This document shows positions 6,921 to 13,865 of a stretch of DNA of 64,000 nucleotides, piece by piece. The notes beneath the pieces were generated by a model, which saw only the letters and a program-made list of their open reading frames with translations, did not search any database and had not been told where the DNA came from. Source of the DNA: an uncultured Paludibaculum sp. (GTDB taxonomy: Bacteria > Acidobacteriota > Terriglobia > Bryobacterales > Bryobacteraceae); NCBI RefSeq assembly GCF_963665245.1, contig NZ_OY762268.1:434001-498000 (forward strand), given 5' to 3'. How positions within the stretch are numbered: the stretch's first letter is position 1; the number at the start of each line of letters is the position of its first letter. Position numbers and translations under genes: made by a program.

Positions 6921-8225
6921 TTAGCTGACGACTTCGAGGATCAGTTCCCGCGGCTCGGGCGGCGTCGAGGAGATGCGGAAGGCGTCTTCCACGCGTTCGG
7001 CTGCTTCTCCGATGCGGTCTTCCTTCGTGAAGTACAGACGGCACAGCACGCCGCCGGCTTCCACCTTCTGGCCGACCTTCACTTCCAGGATCACGCCGAC
7101 AGCCGGATCGATGGTGTCTTCCTTGGTATCGCGGCCCGCGCCGATCATCGCCGAAGCGATGCCGATCTCTTCCGCGTCGATGGCCGAGATGTAGCCTCCA
7201 CGCGGTGACGTGATCTCCATCGCGCCCGTCGCGTTGGGCAGCAGGTCGAAGCGGTCCAGCACCTGCGGATTGCCGCCTTGCGCGGCGATCATGTCCTTGA
7301 ACTTGGCGTAGCCGGAGCCGTCGCGCAGCTTGGCAATCGCCAAGTCGCGTGCCTCTTCCATCGTGGCTGTGATCTTGCCCAGATAGATCATGCGCGCCGC
7401 CAGCTCCAGCGAGATCTTCGTCAGATCGTCCGGACCGGAGAACTGCAGCGTCTGCGATACTTCCATGATTTCCAGGGCGTTGCCGATGGCGTAGCCCAGC
7501 GGCTGGTTCATGTCGGTGATCAATGCCTGCGCGCGCAGATCGGCGCGGCGGGCAATGGTCGTCATCAACTGGGCCAGCTTCCGGGCATCGGTCTGGCGCT
7601 TCATGAACGCGCCGGCGCCCACCTTCACGTCGAGCACGAGGCCGTCGAGCGAAGCCGCCAGTTTCTTCGACATGATGGACGCCGCGATCAGCGGAATCGA
7701 CTCCACGGTGGCCGTCGCATCCCGCAGCGCGTACAGCTTGCCGTCAGCCGGCGTCACCGTGTCGCTCTGGCCGATCACTGAGAAGCCCACGCGGTTCAGC
7801 ACATCGCGAAACTCGTCGACGGTCAGATTGGTGCGGAAACCGGGGATCGACTCCAGCTTGTCCAGCGTGCCACCCGTGTGACCCAGGGCACGCCCCGACA
7901 CCATCGGCACCTTGACGCCGGCGGCCGCGGCCAGCGGCGCGCAGATGAGGCTGGTCTTGTCGCCAACGCCGCCGGTGGAGTGTTTGTCCACCTTCGGACC
8001 GGGCACGGAGGAGAGATCCAGACGGTCTCCTGAGGCGATGATGGCTTCCACCATCGCACCCACCTCAACGTCGGTCATGCTCTCAAAGTAGACGGCCATG
8101 AGGAAGGCCGAGGCCTGGTAGTCCGGGATGTCGCCGCGAGTGTAGCTCTCGACAAACCAGGTGATTTCTTCGGGCGACAGCTCTTCGCCGTTCCGCTTGC
8201 GCTGAATGAGGTCGACGGTTCGCAT
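6921..8225 (-). CDS. Pyrimidine-nucleoside (thymidine) phosphorylase
   Basis: 434 residues, the standard length. The family signature SGRALGHTGGTLDKLESIPGF is present, as is the phosphate site KHSTGGVGDKTSL near residue 80. The N-terminal helical domain starts RTVDLIQRKRNGEELSPEEI and the C-terminal domain holds DVKVGAGAFMK and the end module GVILEVKVGQKVEAG. It phosphorolyses uridine or thymidine; Pdp and DeoA cannot be separated by eye, although 434 residues and the LSPEEI start fit Pdp. It is the first gene of the salvage operon. The start is ATG 8225, whose first base is the edge of an inverted repeat. Confidence 0.94.
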   Translation of the reverse strand: MRTVDLIQRKRNGEELSPEEITWFVESYTRGDIPDYQASAFLMAVYFESMTDVEVGAMVEAIIASGDRLDLSSVPGPKVDKHSTGGVGDKTSLICAPLAAAAGVKVPMVSGRALGHTGGTLDKLESIPGFRTNLTVDEFRDVLNRVGFSVIGQSDTVTPADGKLYALRDATATVESIPLIAASIMSKKLAASLDGLVLDVKVGAGAFMKRQTDARKLAQLMTTIARRADLRAQALITDMNQPLGYAIGNALEIMEVSQTLQFSGPDDLTKISLELAARMIYLGKITATMEEARDLAIAKLRDGSGYAKFKDMIAAQGGNPQVLDRFDLLPNATGAMEITSPRGGYISAIDAEEIGIASAMIGAGRDTKEDTIDPAVGVILEVKVGQKVEAGGVLCRLYFTKEDRIGEAAERVEDAFRISSTPPEPRELILEVVS

Positions 8226-8262
8226 TATCAACCGCTTAGCGTATCACCTTCGCCGTTGATAA
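8225..8262 (-). promoter_or_regulatory. Inverted repeat at the head of the nucleoside-salvage operon
   Basis: TTATCAAC at 8225-8232 and GTTGATAA at 8255-8262 form a perfect 8-base inverted repeat with a 22-base spacer (arm starts 30 bases apart). It ends on the first base of the deoA-type start codon. It could be a repressor operator for the operon or an RNA hairpin hiding the start. No clear Shine-Dalgarno site is seen before the ATG. Confidence 0.45.
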
Positions 8263-8282
8263 GTAAAGGAAGGGAAAGCAGT

Positions 8283-9095
8283 TTAGCGCGTCACGGGCGG
8301 CATCGGATAACGGTAACGGCCCGCGAAAACATCACTGAACAAAGCGAGTAACTCGTCATGAATCAGCGAATTGGAGACGGCAATGTGCGGCCCGCGCAGT
8401 TCGGCCGGTCCGCCGTGCATGTCCGACGTGCGCCCGCCCGCTTCGCGCACAAGCAACAATCCCGCGGCCATATCCCACGGATTAAGTCCGAATTCCCAGA
8501 ACCCTTCCAACCGGCCGCAGGCCACATACGCCAGATCGATCGCGGCCGACCCGCTGCGCCGCATGCCGTGCGTCACCATCGACGCCTGGTGAAAGAAATG
8601 AACGTTCACGTTCTCGTGCCGTTTGCGCGACGGGAACCCGGTCGCCAGCAGCGAAACGTCCAGTGTGGCGGCCTTGCTCGCGTGAATCCGGCGGCCGTTC
8701 ATGAACGCCCCGCCACCCAGTTCCGCAGCGAACATCTCCTGCCGCACCGGGTCAAAAATCACCCCGGCTATCAGCTCGCCCGATCGTTCCAGGCCCAACG
8801 TGACATTGAAGGCCGGATAGCTGTGCGCGAAGTTTGTGGTGCCGTCCAGCGGATCCACATACCAGCAGTATTCACTGGAGTTTTCGCGCATTCCTCCCTC
8901 CTCGCCCAGTACACTGTGCGACGGAAAGTGGTTCTTCAGCCGTTCCACCACCAGCTTCTCGCTGGCGCGGTCGGCCTCGGTCACCAGGTCGAACTCGCCC
9001 TTGAGGTCGTAGCTGATGCCACGGTTGAAATACTGCGAAAGCAGCGCGCCCGCTTCACGGGCGATGTCGATTGCGGTCTCCAGATAGCTGGCCAT
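8283..9095 (-). CDS. suhB: Inositol-1-monophosphatase family protein
   Basis: 270 residues. The metal-binding motifs are intact: GEEGG (near residue 66), DPLDGTTNFAHSYP (near 82, first and second metal), and WDMAAGLLLVREAGG (near 208). It dephosphorylates inositol-1-phosphate or a related sugar phosphate in the cytoplasm; family members may also act on NADP or fructose-1,6-bisphosphate, so the gene name is by family only. It starts 18 bases after the small Hfq-like gene and precedes the salvage operon by 58 bases, probably on the same transcript. Confidence 0.92.
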   Translation of the reverse strand: MASYLETAIDIAREAGALLSQYFNRGISYDLKGEFDLVTEADRASEKLVVERLKNHFPSHSVLGEEGGMRENSSEYCWYVDPLDGTTNFAHSYPAFNVTLGLERSGELIAGVIFDPVRQEMFAAELGGGAFMNGRRIHASKAATLDVSLLATGFPSRKRHENVNVHFFHQASMVTHGMRRSGSAAIDLAYVACGRLEGFWEFGLNPWDMAAGLLLVREAGGRTSDMHGGPAELRGPHIAVSNSLIHDELLALFSDVFAGRYRYPMPPVTR

Positions 9096-9113
9096 TGGTC
9101 TGTTGAGAGCGCG

Positions 9114-9338
9114 TCAGCCTTTCAACTCGGCGATGTACTTGATCCGGTCCTTGAAAATGAACAGATTCGGTCCATCCGTCCGTGTCAGGCGGAGAAATGC
9201 GGCGTCCCAGTATTCGACATAGCCCTCGTATTCCTCGTCCGTGATCAGCTTCACGCGCACCGGGGCTCTGTTCTGAACCAGCTCCGTCAGATACTTGGGT
9301 TCGACGAAGGTTTGCGCGGGCGCTTTCGACTTGGGCAA
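9114..9338 (-). CDS. Small Sm-fold protein, divergent Hfq-like RNA chaperone
   Basis: 74 residues. After a short positive N-terminus comes FVEPKYLTELVQNRAPVRVKLITDEEYEGYVEYWDAAFLRLTR. This follows the Hfq pattern of an N-terminal helix (fLn.lr....V.iyL.nG..l.G.v..fD.f.i.l). The second Sm motif reads NLFIFKDRIKYIAEL where classical Hfq has YKHAIS, so the His of KH is Asp. The start is TTG at 9338, with AGGAG nine bases upstream and no internal Met. It should form a ring and bind A/U-rich RNA if the fold is right. The fold reading is inference from pattern only. Confidence 0.72.
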   Translation of the reverse strand: MPKSKAPAQTFVEPKYLTELVQNRAPVRVKLITDEEYEGYVEYWDAAFLRLTRTDGPNLFIFKDRIKYIAELKG

Positions 9339-9379
9339 GTGGGAAGGCTCCTAGAACTTCTATGGTAACGCAGCACCGC

Positions 9380-10282
9380 TCACGGAGTTGGATCGGCGAA
9401 ATAGCCGTTGCGGGCGGAGACCGAAAAGCCCGGCTTCTTCACCGTTACCGACACCCGGTGGAACCGCTGCTTCGTCACCGGCACGTTCTTCGGATAGTAG
9501 CCGATGAGATACTGCGTGCGCAGGTCACGCAGGATGTCCTCGAACGCCTGGTCCAACGACAGCCCCAGCGACGGGAAGAAGATCTTGCCGCCGGTCCAGT
9601 TGGTCAGCGTGGTGAGGGAGTTCTCTCCGCCCAGGTTTCGGCCCGCGTCGTTGGCGATGGGCACAACCAGCACGGCGTACATCACCGCGTTCGCGCTGTG
9701 CAGTGCCTCCAGCGCCTGTTGGAACTTGATCTTGCTGAACGTGTCGCCGCCGTCGCTCACCACCACCACCACGCGGCGGCCGTCGCGCCGCTCCAGGTCT
9801 TCACTGGCCAGGTAGATGGCGTCGTACATCGCCGTGGCGCCCTCGCTGCGCAGTGCATTCAGCCCACTGTTCAGCCGGTCCATGCGGCGCGTGTAGTCGG
9901 TCTGCAGCCGCACCTCATAGTTGAAACTGTAGAGCGCCGTCTGGTCGCGTTCGTTGCCTTCCTTGAAGAGCGCCTTGAAGAACTTCCGCACCGATTCCAG
10001 CTCATAGGCCTTCTCCCTTTGCGTCGACCGCGAACGGTCCACAAGCATCGCGATGGACAGAGGCTGCACCGTGTTGCGCTCAAACAGCGCCACCTCCTGC
10101 TCCACGCCGTTGTCAGTGATCTGGAAGTCGCTCTTGTTCAGGCCGCCCACCAGTTCGCCCATTTGGTTCTTGGCCGTTACCAGCATCCTGACCAGCTTGA
10201 CGTCGACCTTGATGACCGGATCCTGCGCTAGCGCCGCTGCCGGTAACCCGGCGATCAGTGCCCGACGACTGATGAGTCCCAA
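9380..10282 (-). CDS. Secreted VWFA-domain protein (acidobacterial VWFA-related family)
   Basis: About 300 residues. The signal region ISRRALIAGLPAAALAQ looks Tat-like. Then comes a beta-rich stretch (VKLVRMLVTAKNQMGELVGGLNKSDFQITDNG) usual for this family. The VWA domain has a MIDAS DxSxS motif (LVDRSRSTQ) and the later SDGGDTF. The C-terminus ends in the conserved RTQYLIGYYPKN...ARNGYF. The start is TTG 10282 with GGAGGG just upstream, or ATG 10297 giving five more residues; both overlap the end of moaD-moaE. The role is unknown; VWA domains of this kind bind protein partners through a metal ion. Confidence 0.85.
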   Translation of the reverse strand: MGLISRRALIAGLPAAALAQDPVIKVDVKLVRMLVTAKNQMGELVGGLNKSDFQITDNGVEQEVALFERNTVQPLSIAMLVDRSRSTQREKAYELESVRKFFKALFKEGNERDQTALYSFNYEVRLQTDYTRRMDRLNSGLNALRSEGATAMYDAIYLASEDLERRDGRRVVVVVSDGGDTFSKIKFQQALEALHSANAVMYAVLVVPIANDAGRNLGGENSLTTLTNWTGGKIFFPSLGLSLDQAFEDILRDLRTQYLIGYYPKNVPVTKQRFHRVSVTVKKPGFSVSARNGYFADPTP

Positions 10283-10983
10283 TCGCCCTCCACCCATACC
10301 GCGCCGTCCTCGAAATACTCTCTCTTCCAAACCGGAACCAGCTTCTTCAGACGGTTGATTGCTTCCAGAGCGGCGTCGAAGGCCGGTTTGCGATGCGGCG
10401 CACAAACCAGAATCACTACGCTGGCCTCCCCAATCTCCATGCGGCCCAGCCTGTGCACCATCGCGAGGCGGCCCACCTCGTGGCGCGACGCGATCTCGCG
10501 GCCCAGATCCGCCATCACGCGGATGGCCATGGCTTCATAACACTCGTAGTCCAGATAGAGAGTGCGCCGTCCGTCCGAGTTATTCCGCACCACGCCCTCA
10601 AAGAGGACAATTCCGCCGTCGGAGCCTTGCAGCAGGCGCCGACGCAAAGAAGCCGTGTCAATGGGCTCGCGTGTCAGCGCGAAGAAGTGGCCCATCTGGT
10701 CTTCGATGACGTGCGAATAGCGGTCCGACCCACCACTCACCGGCGGCAGGAACGCCACCTCGTCGCCGTCCCGCAGTTCCGGGTTGTCCAGGGCAAACTG
10801 CTGGTTCACGGCCAGCACGATGCTTGCCCGCATGTCCCGAATTTTGGGGAAGCGGGCGGCATACTGACCGAAAAGGTCGTTCAGGCGCACGCCCTCGTCC
10901 AGCAGAAGGTGCTCTTCCCTGAGCCCTGCTATGTCTTTGAGGAGACCGAAGAATAGAACACGAATCGTCACGCTAAGCGCCAT
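10255..10983 (-). CDS. MoaD-MoaE fusion, molybdopterin synthase
   Basis: 242 residues made of two complete subunits. Residues 1-85 are MoaD (ubiquitin-like, FGLLKDIAG...DGDEVAFLPPVSGG). Residues about 88-240 are MoaE (GGIVLFEGVVRNNSDGRRTLYLDYECYEAMA...HRLGRMEIGEASVVILVCAPHRKPAFDA...KKLVPVWKREYFEDG). Together they convert precursor Z to molybdopterin, with sulfur carried on the MoaD C-terminal Gly. Here the Gly84-Gly85 is internal and followed by SDRYS, so cleavage must free it, as reported for mycobacterial MoaX. No other moa genes are nearby. Start ATG 10983. Confidence 0.9.
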   Translation of the reverse strand: MALSVTIRVLFFGLLKDIAGLREEHLLLDEGVRLNDLFGQYAARFPKIRDMRASIVLAVNQQFALDNPELRDGDEVAFLPPVSGGSDRYSHVIEDQMGHFFALTREPIDTASLRRRLLQGSDGGIVLFEGVVRNNSDGRRTLYLDYECYEAMAIRVMADLGREIASRHEVGRLAMVHRLGRMEIGEASVVILVCAPHRKPAFDAALEAINRLKKLVPVWKREYFEDGAVWVEGDWDSSVVGH

Positions 10984-11031
10984 GGTACCAGACGCCTTTA
11001 CATACTTTGCGGTTTCGGCCACCGCTACTAT

Positions 11032-11451
11032 ATGTGTGTGGACACAACCGTTCCCGAGGCTTCTGAGGTTCGTTTTCGCGTCCGCTACGCGGAAACCGAC
11101 CAGATGGGCGTGGTCTACCACGCGAATTACCTGATCTGGATGGAGATGGCGCGCACCGAGCTCTGCCGCGTGCGCGGCGTCCGCTACCGCGATATCGAGG
11201 CCAATGATGGCCTGATCATGGTCGTGGCCGAGGCCAACTGCCGCTACCACCAACCGGCCCACTACGACGACGAAGTGGTCGCCCAGGCCATCATCAAACA
11301 CGCGCATCCGCGCATGATCACCTTCGCCTACAAGATCCTGAGCAAGGAAGGCGCGCTGCTGGCCACCGGCGAAACCCGCCATCTCTTTCTGAAGGACGGA
11401 CGGCCCGTCAAGGTGCCGGCCAAATACTTCCAGCTCTTTGGGTTAGCATGA
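11032..11451 (+). CDS. Acyl-CoA thioesterase, YbgC/4-hydroxybenzoyl-CoA type hot-dog fold
   Basis: 139 residues. The active-site segment VRYAETDQMGVVYHANYLIWMEMAR near residue 16 has the catalytic Asp and the D-xx-G-V-YH-xN-Y pattern of the YbgC family, followed by VVAEANCRYHQPAHYDDEV. It hydrolyses acyl-CoA thioesters in the cytoplasm; chain specificity is unknown. No Shine-Dalgarno site precedes ATG 11032. Its stop overlaps the next start (ATGA at 11448-11451), tying it to the mini-PBP and SpoIID genes. It is divergent from moaD-moaE with about 48 bases between starts. Confidence 0.9.
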   Translation: MCVDTTVPEASEVRFRVRYAETDQMGVVYHANYLIWMEMARTELCRVRGVRYRDIEANDGLIMVVAEANCRYHQPAHYDDEVVAQAIIKHAHPRMITFAYKILSKEGALLATGETRHLFLKDGRPVKVPAKYFQLFGLA

Positions 11452-12182
11452 TCTCCCGCCGGGCACTGCTGAGTCTGCTCGCGCCCTCCACCGCCTGCTC
11501 GGTAGCCCTGCGTGTCCCCGATGGAGCCGTGCTGCGCTGTGACGATCGTCAGCGCGCCACCCAGCAATGGGCGCCGCCCGGATCCGCCATTAAACCGCTC
11601 ACCTGGATGAACCTGCCGCGCCGCGTGCCCGCCCGCTGCACCCATCCATTCTTCGTCGGCGGTCGCCGGCTCGACTGCACGCATGTGCCGGTCCTGACCA
11701 TGGTGGATGGGGAAATGGCGCTGGCCGCCAGCTGCAATGCCTGGTTCGCCGAAATGGCCAGGAGTCTCGATCCGCGTCTCTTCCACCACAAGCTCCTGCA
11801 GTACGGCGCCCGTGCCAGACTGACTACACGACTTGAGGATCTGCAACTGCAGGCGCTCGGCCTGGAAGGAGTAGAATTCACCGTGATGGGCTTGGCCAAA
11901 GCTTACCTGCAGGTCGCTACGTCTCCAGATCCGATCCTCCAGACCGGACTTGAGCGCGCGGTCACCGAGGGCACCGGACAACTGGCCGCCTTGGCCCACC
12001 TCCAGGTCGCCGGCAAGACTGGAACCACCAGTGAAGGATCGTGGTTCGCGGGCTACGCTCCGTCGCGCAACCCGAGGGTGGTCGTGGTTGCCCATACCAG
12101 GCTCGGCCATGGCGCAACCGACGCCGCGCCGGCCGCTCGTGAGATCTTCGAATGGTGGCAGCGCACCGCATCGTCGCACTGA
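11448..12182 (+). CDS. Miniature penicillin-binding protein transpeptidase
   Basis: 244 residues, much shorter than class B PBPs (550-650), but with all three active-site motifs in order: SxxK at Ser46-Lys49 (PPGSAIKPL), SxN at Ser95-Asn97 (LAASCNAWFAEMA), and KTG at 190-192 (VAGKTGTTSEGSWFAGYAP). The stretch before SxN (CTHPFFVGGRRLDC) recalls the C-containing segment of PBP2. There is no N-terminal pedestal domain. MISRRALLSLLAPSTACS suggests Tat or lipoprotein-like export. It may cross-link or trim peptidoglycan, or bind beta-lactams. It overlaps both neighbours, and the downstream SpoIID homologue supports a cell-wall role. Confidence 0.82.
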   Translation: MISRRALLSLLAPSTACSVALRVPDGAVLRCDDRQRATQQWAPPGSAIKPLTWMNLPRRVPARCTHPFFVGGRRLDCTHVPVLTMVDGEMALAASCNAWFAEMARSLDPRLFHHKLLQYGARARLTTRLEDLQLQALGLEGVEFTVMGLAKAYLQVATSPDPILQTGLERAVTEGTGQLAALAHLQVAGKTGTTSEGSWFAGYAPSRNPRVVVVAHTRLGHGATDAAPAAREIFEWWQRTASSH

Positions 12183-13450
12183 TCGTGGCCGTGCTGCCGT
12201 TGGCGGCGCAGGCGGTCAAGGTCCGCTTGGCGGACAAGGGAATAGTACGCGTCAATCTCGAGGAGTATGTCGGCTGGGTGCTGGCGGGAGAAGCCGGCGG
12301 CATGAAGTCCGACGAAGCGCTCAAGGCGATGGCCGTTGTCATACGAACGTATGCGCGAGCCAACCAGACCCGGCATCTGGCCCAGGGCTTCAACTACTGC
12401 GAAACCACCCACTGCCAGGATGCGCGGGTGGGTGCCGTCACCACCCGGTTGCGGTCCGCCGTCGATGCAACAGAGGGCGTGATTCTGTGGAGCAATGGAC
12501 GGCCAGCCACGGTTTTCTATACCGGACATTGCGGTGGAAGAACAGCGGCCGCGAGCGAGATCTGGCCCACCGCCCGACGCGCCTATTTGCCAAGCCAGGA
12601 GGACACCTACTGCCTGTCGGCTGGCCGGAACCCCTGGACTGCCAAGCTGGCCTGGACGGACCTGTCAAGAATCCTAGGGTTGCCTGGTCTGCAGGAGATG
12701 GAGGTGCAGTCCCGCACCGCCTCCGGTCGGGCGCTATCTCTTAGAACCAATAGGGGCTTAGTGAGTGCGGAGCGGCTTCATCTGCTGGTTGGCCGGGACA
12801 TGGGCTGGAACTTCATGCGAAGCCGCAACTATGAGGTGGAACCGGCTGAAAAATATGCCATTTTTCGTGGCTTCGGTACGGGGCATGGCGTCGGGCTCTG
12901 CCAGATCGGAGCCGAGCAACGCGGCAAGGCAGGGTTCAAGTGGGACCAGATCCTCCAGGCTTACTTTCCAGGCACTCGCGCGGGTATCTCCGCTCAGGAT
13001 ATTCAGTGGCAAGTCCTGCGTGGTGAACGGGTTGACGTCTGGTCAGCCGGCGCTCCGGGTGATGAGACGCTGCCGCTGAAGGCAGACAAGGCACTGGCCG
13101 AGGCGGAACGACTCACCGGCCTGAAGGTCGCCAAGCGGGTTGTTGTCCGAGTCTACCCGAACGTATCGACATATCGCGATACGACGGGAGAATCGGGAAA
13201 GACCGCGGCCGTGACACGCGGACGGGTCATCCACATGCAGCCGCGCACGGCGGATGCTTTGCGGCATGAGATGATCCATGTAGTGTTAGGCCTAAATTCC
13301 AGGACTCCATTGGCTTTGTGGCTCGATGAAGGACTGGCTGACTACCTAACGGGAGGCAGCACCTATCCCGCTGAGCGCGCCAAAGTGGACGCGCTCGTCA
13401 GGAAGAACAGTTTGCAGTGGGTACTGGACGACCGGGAACAGATTAAGTAG
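12152..13450 (+). CDS. SpoIID/LytB-domain lytic transglycosylase fused to a gluzincin peptidase domain
   Basis: 432 residues with a signal peptide (IVALIVAVLPLAAQA). Residues about 25-290 are SpoIID: VNLEEYVGWVLAGEAGGMKSDEALKAMAVVIRTYA with the catalytic Glu47, the CGGRTAAASEIW segment, and GFGTGHGVGLCQIGAEQR. SpoIID cuts denuded glycan strands. Residues about 310-432 form an added domain with HEMIH (372-376) and WLDEGLADYLTGG, the HExxH plus downstream Glu of peptidase-MA-like gluzincins. The start overlaps the mini-PBP by 31 bases. The fusion suggests one secreted enzyme that cuts both glycan and peptide or protein. The end overlaps the convergent membrane-protein gene by 8 bases. Confidence 0.85.
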   Translation: MVAAHRIVALIVAVLPLAAQAVKVRLADKGIVRVNLEEYVGWVLAGEAGGMKSDEALKAMAVVIRTYARANQTRHLAQGFNYCETTHCQDARVGAVTTRLRSAVDATEGVILWSNGRPATVFYTGHCGGRTAAASEIWPTARRAYLPSQEDTYCLSAGRNPWTAKLAWTDLSRILGLPGLQEMEVQSRTASGRALSLRTNRGLVSAERLHLLVGRDMGWNFMRSRNYEVEPAEKYAIFRGFGTGHGVGLCQIGAEQRGKAGFKWDQILQAYFPGTRAGISAQDIQWQVLRGERVDVWSAGAPGDETLPLKADKALAEAERLTGLKVAKRVVVRVYPNVSTYRDTTGESGKTAAVTRGRVIHMQPRTADALRHEMIHVVLGLNSRTPLALWLDEGLADYLTGGSTYPAERAKVDALVRKNSLQWVLDDREQIK

Positions 13451-13865
13451 TCGCGGTGCAGTGAAGCCACAGCATCGCCCCGGTGAACAGCAGTCCGGCG
13501 ATCAGGAACCGGATGGCGGCGCTGACGGCTTGGGCGGTCATTGAGCCGAGGTCGGGGATCCACCAGATCAGGTAGTAGGGCAGGACAAAGCCAACGACTA
13601 ACGTGATCACGGCGGAAATCCAGAAGGCAGGCAGCTTCAGGACCTTGCCGAACTGGACCCGGCCAAAGGCCCGGTTGGCGAGCCAAATCGAGACCCACAA
13701 GAGTCCTAGAATCAGGAGAATCAACAATGCATGTTCAACTAGATTCAAGGTAGTGGCGACAGGCAATCCCAGCCACACATAGATGGAACCGAGGATCGCG
13801 CCCATCAGGGCGGTCTCCTCGATCCAGAGCAGTTTTTGTGACAGGAGTCGGCGGAACGCAATCAT
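13443..13865 (-). CDS. Small four-helix membrane protein
   Basis: 140 residues with four predicted membrane spans: TALMGAILGSIYVWLGLPVA, EHALLILLILGLLWVSIWLA, FWISAVITLVVGFVLPYYLIWWI, and AIRFLIAGLLFTGAMLWLH. I do not recognise a family. Its ATG overlaps the stop of the alpha-2-macroglobulin gene (ATGA at 13862-13865), so it is translated as part of that unit and might anchor or assist it in the inner membrane. Confidence 0.75.
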   Translation of the reverse strand: MIAFRRLLSQKLLWIEETALMGAILGSIYVWLGLPVATTLNLVEHALLILLILGLLWVSIWLANRAFGRVQFGKVLKLPAFWISAVITLVVGFVLPYYLIWWIPDLGSMTAQAVSAAIRFLIAGLLFTGAMLWLHCTATT

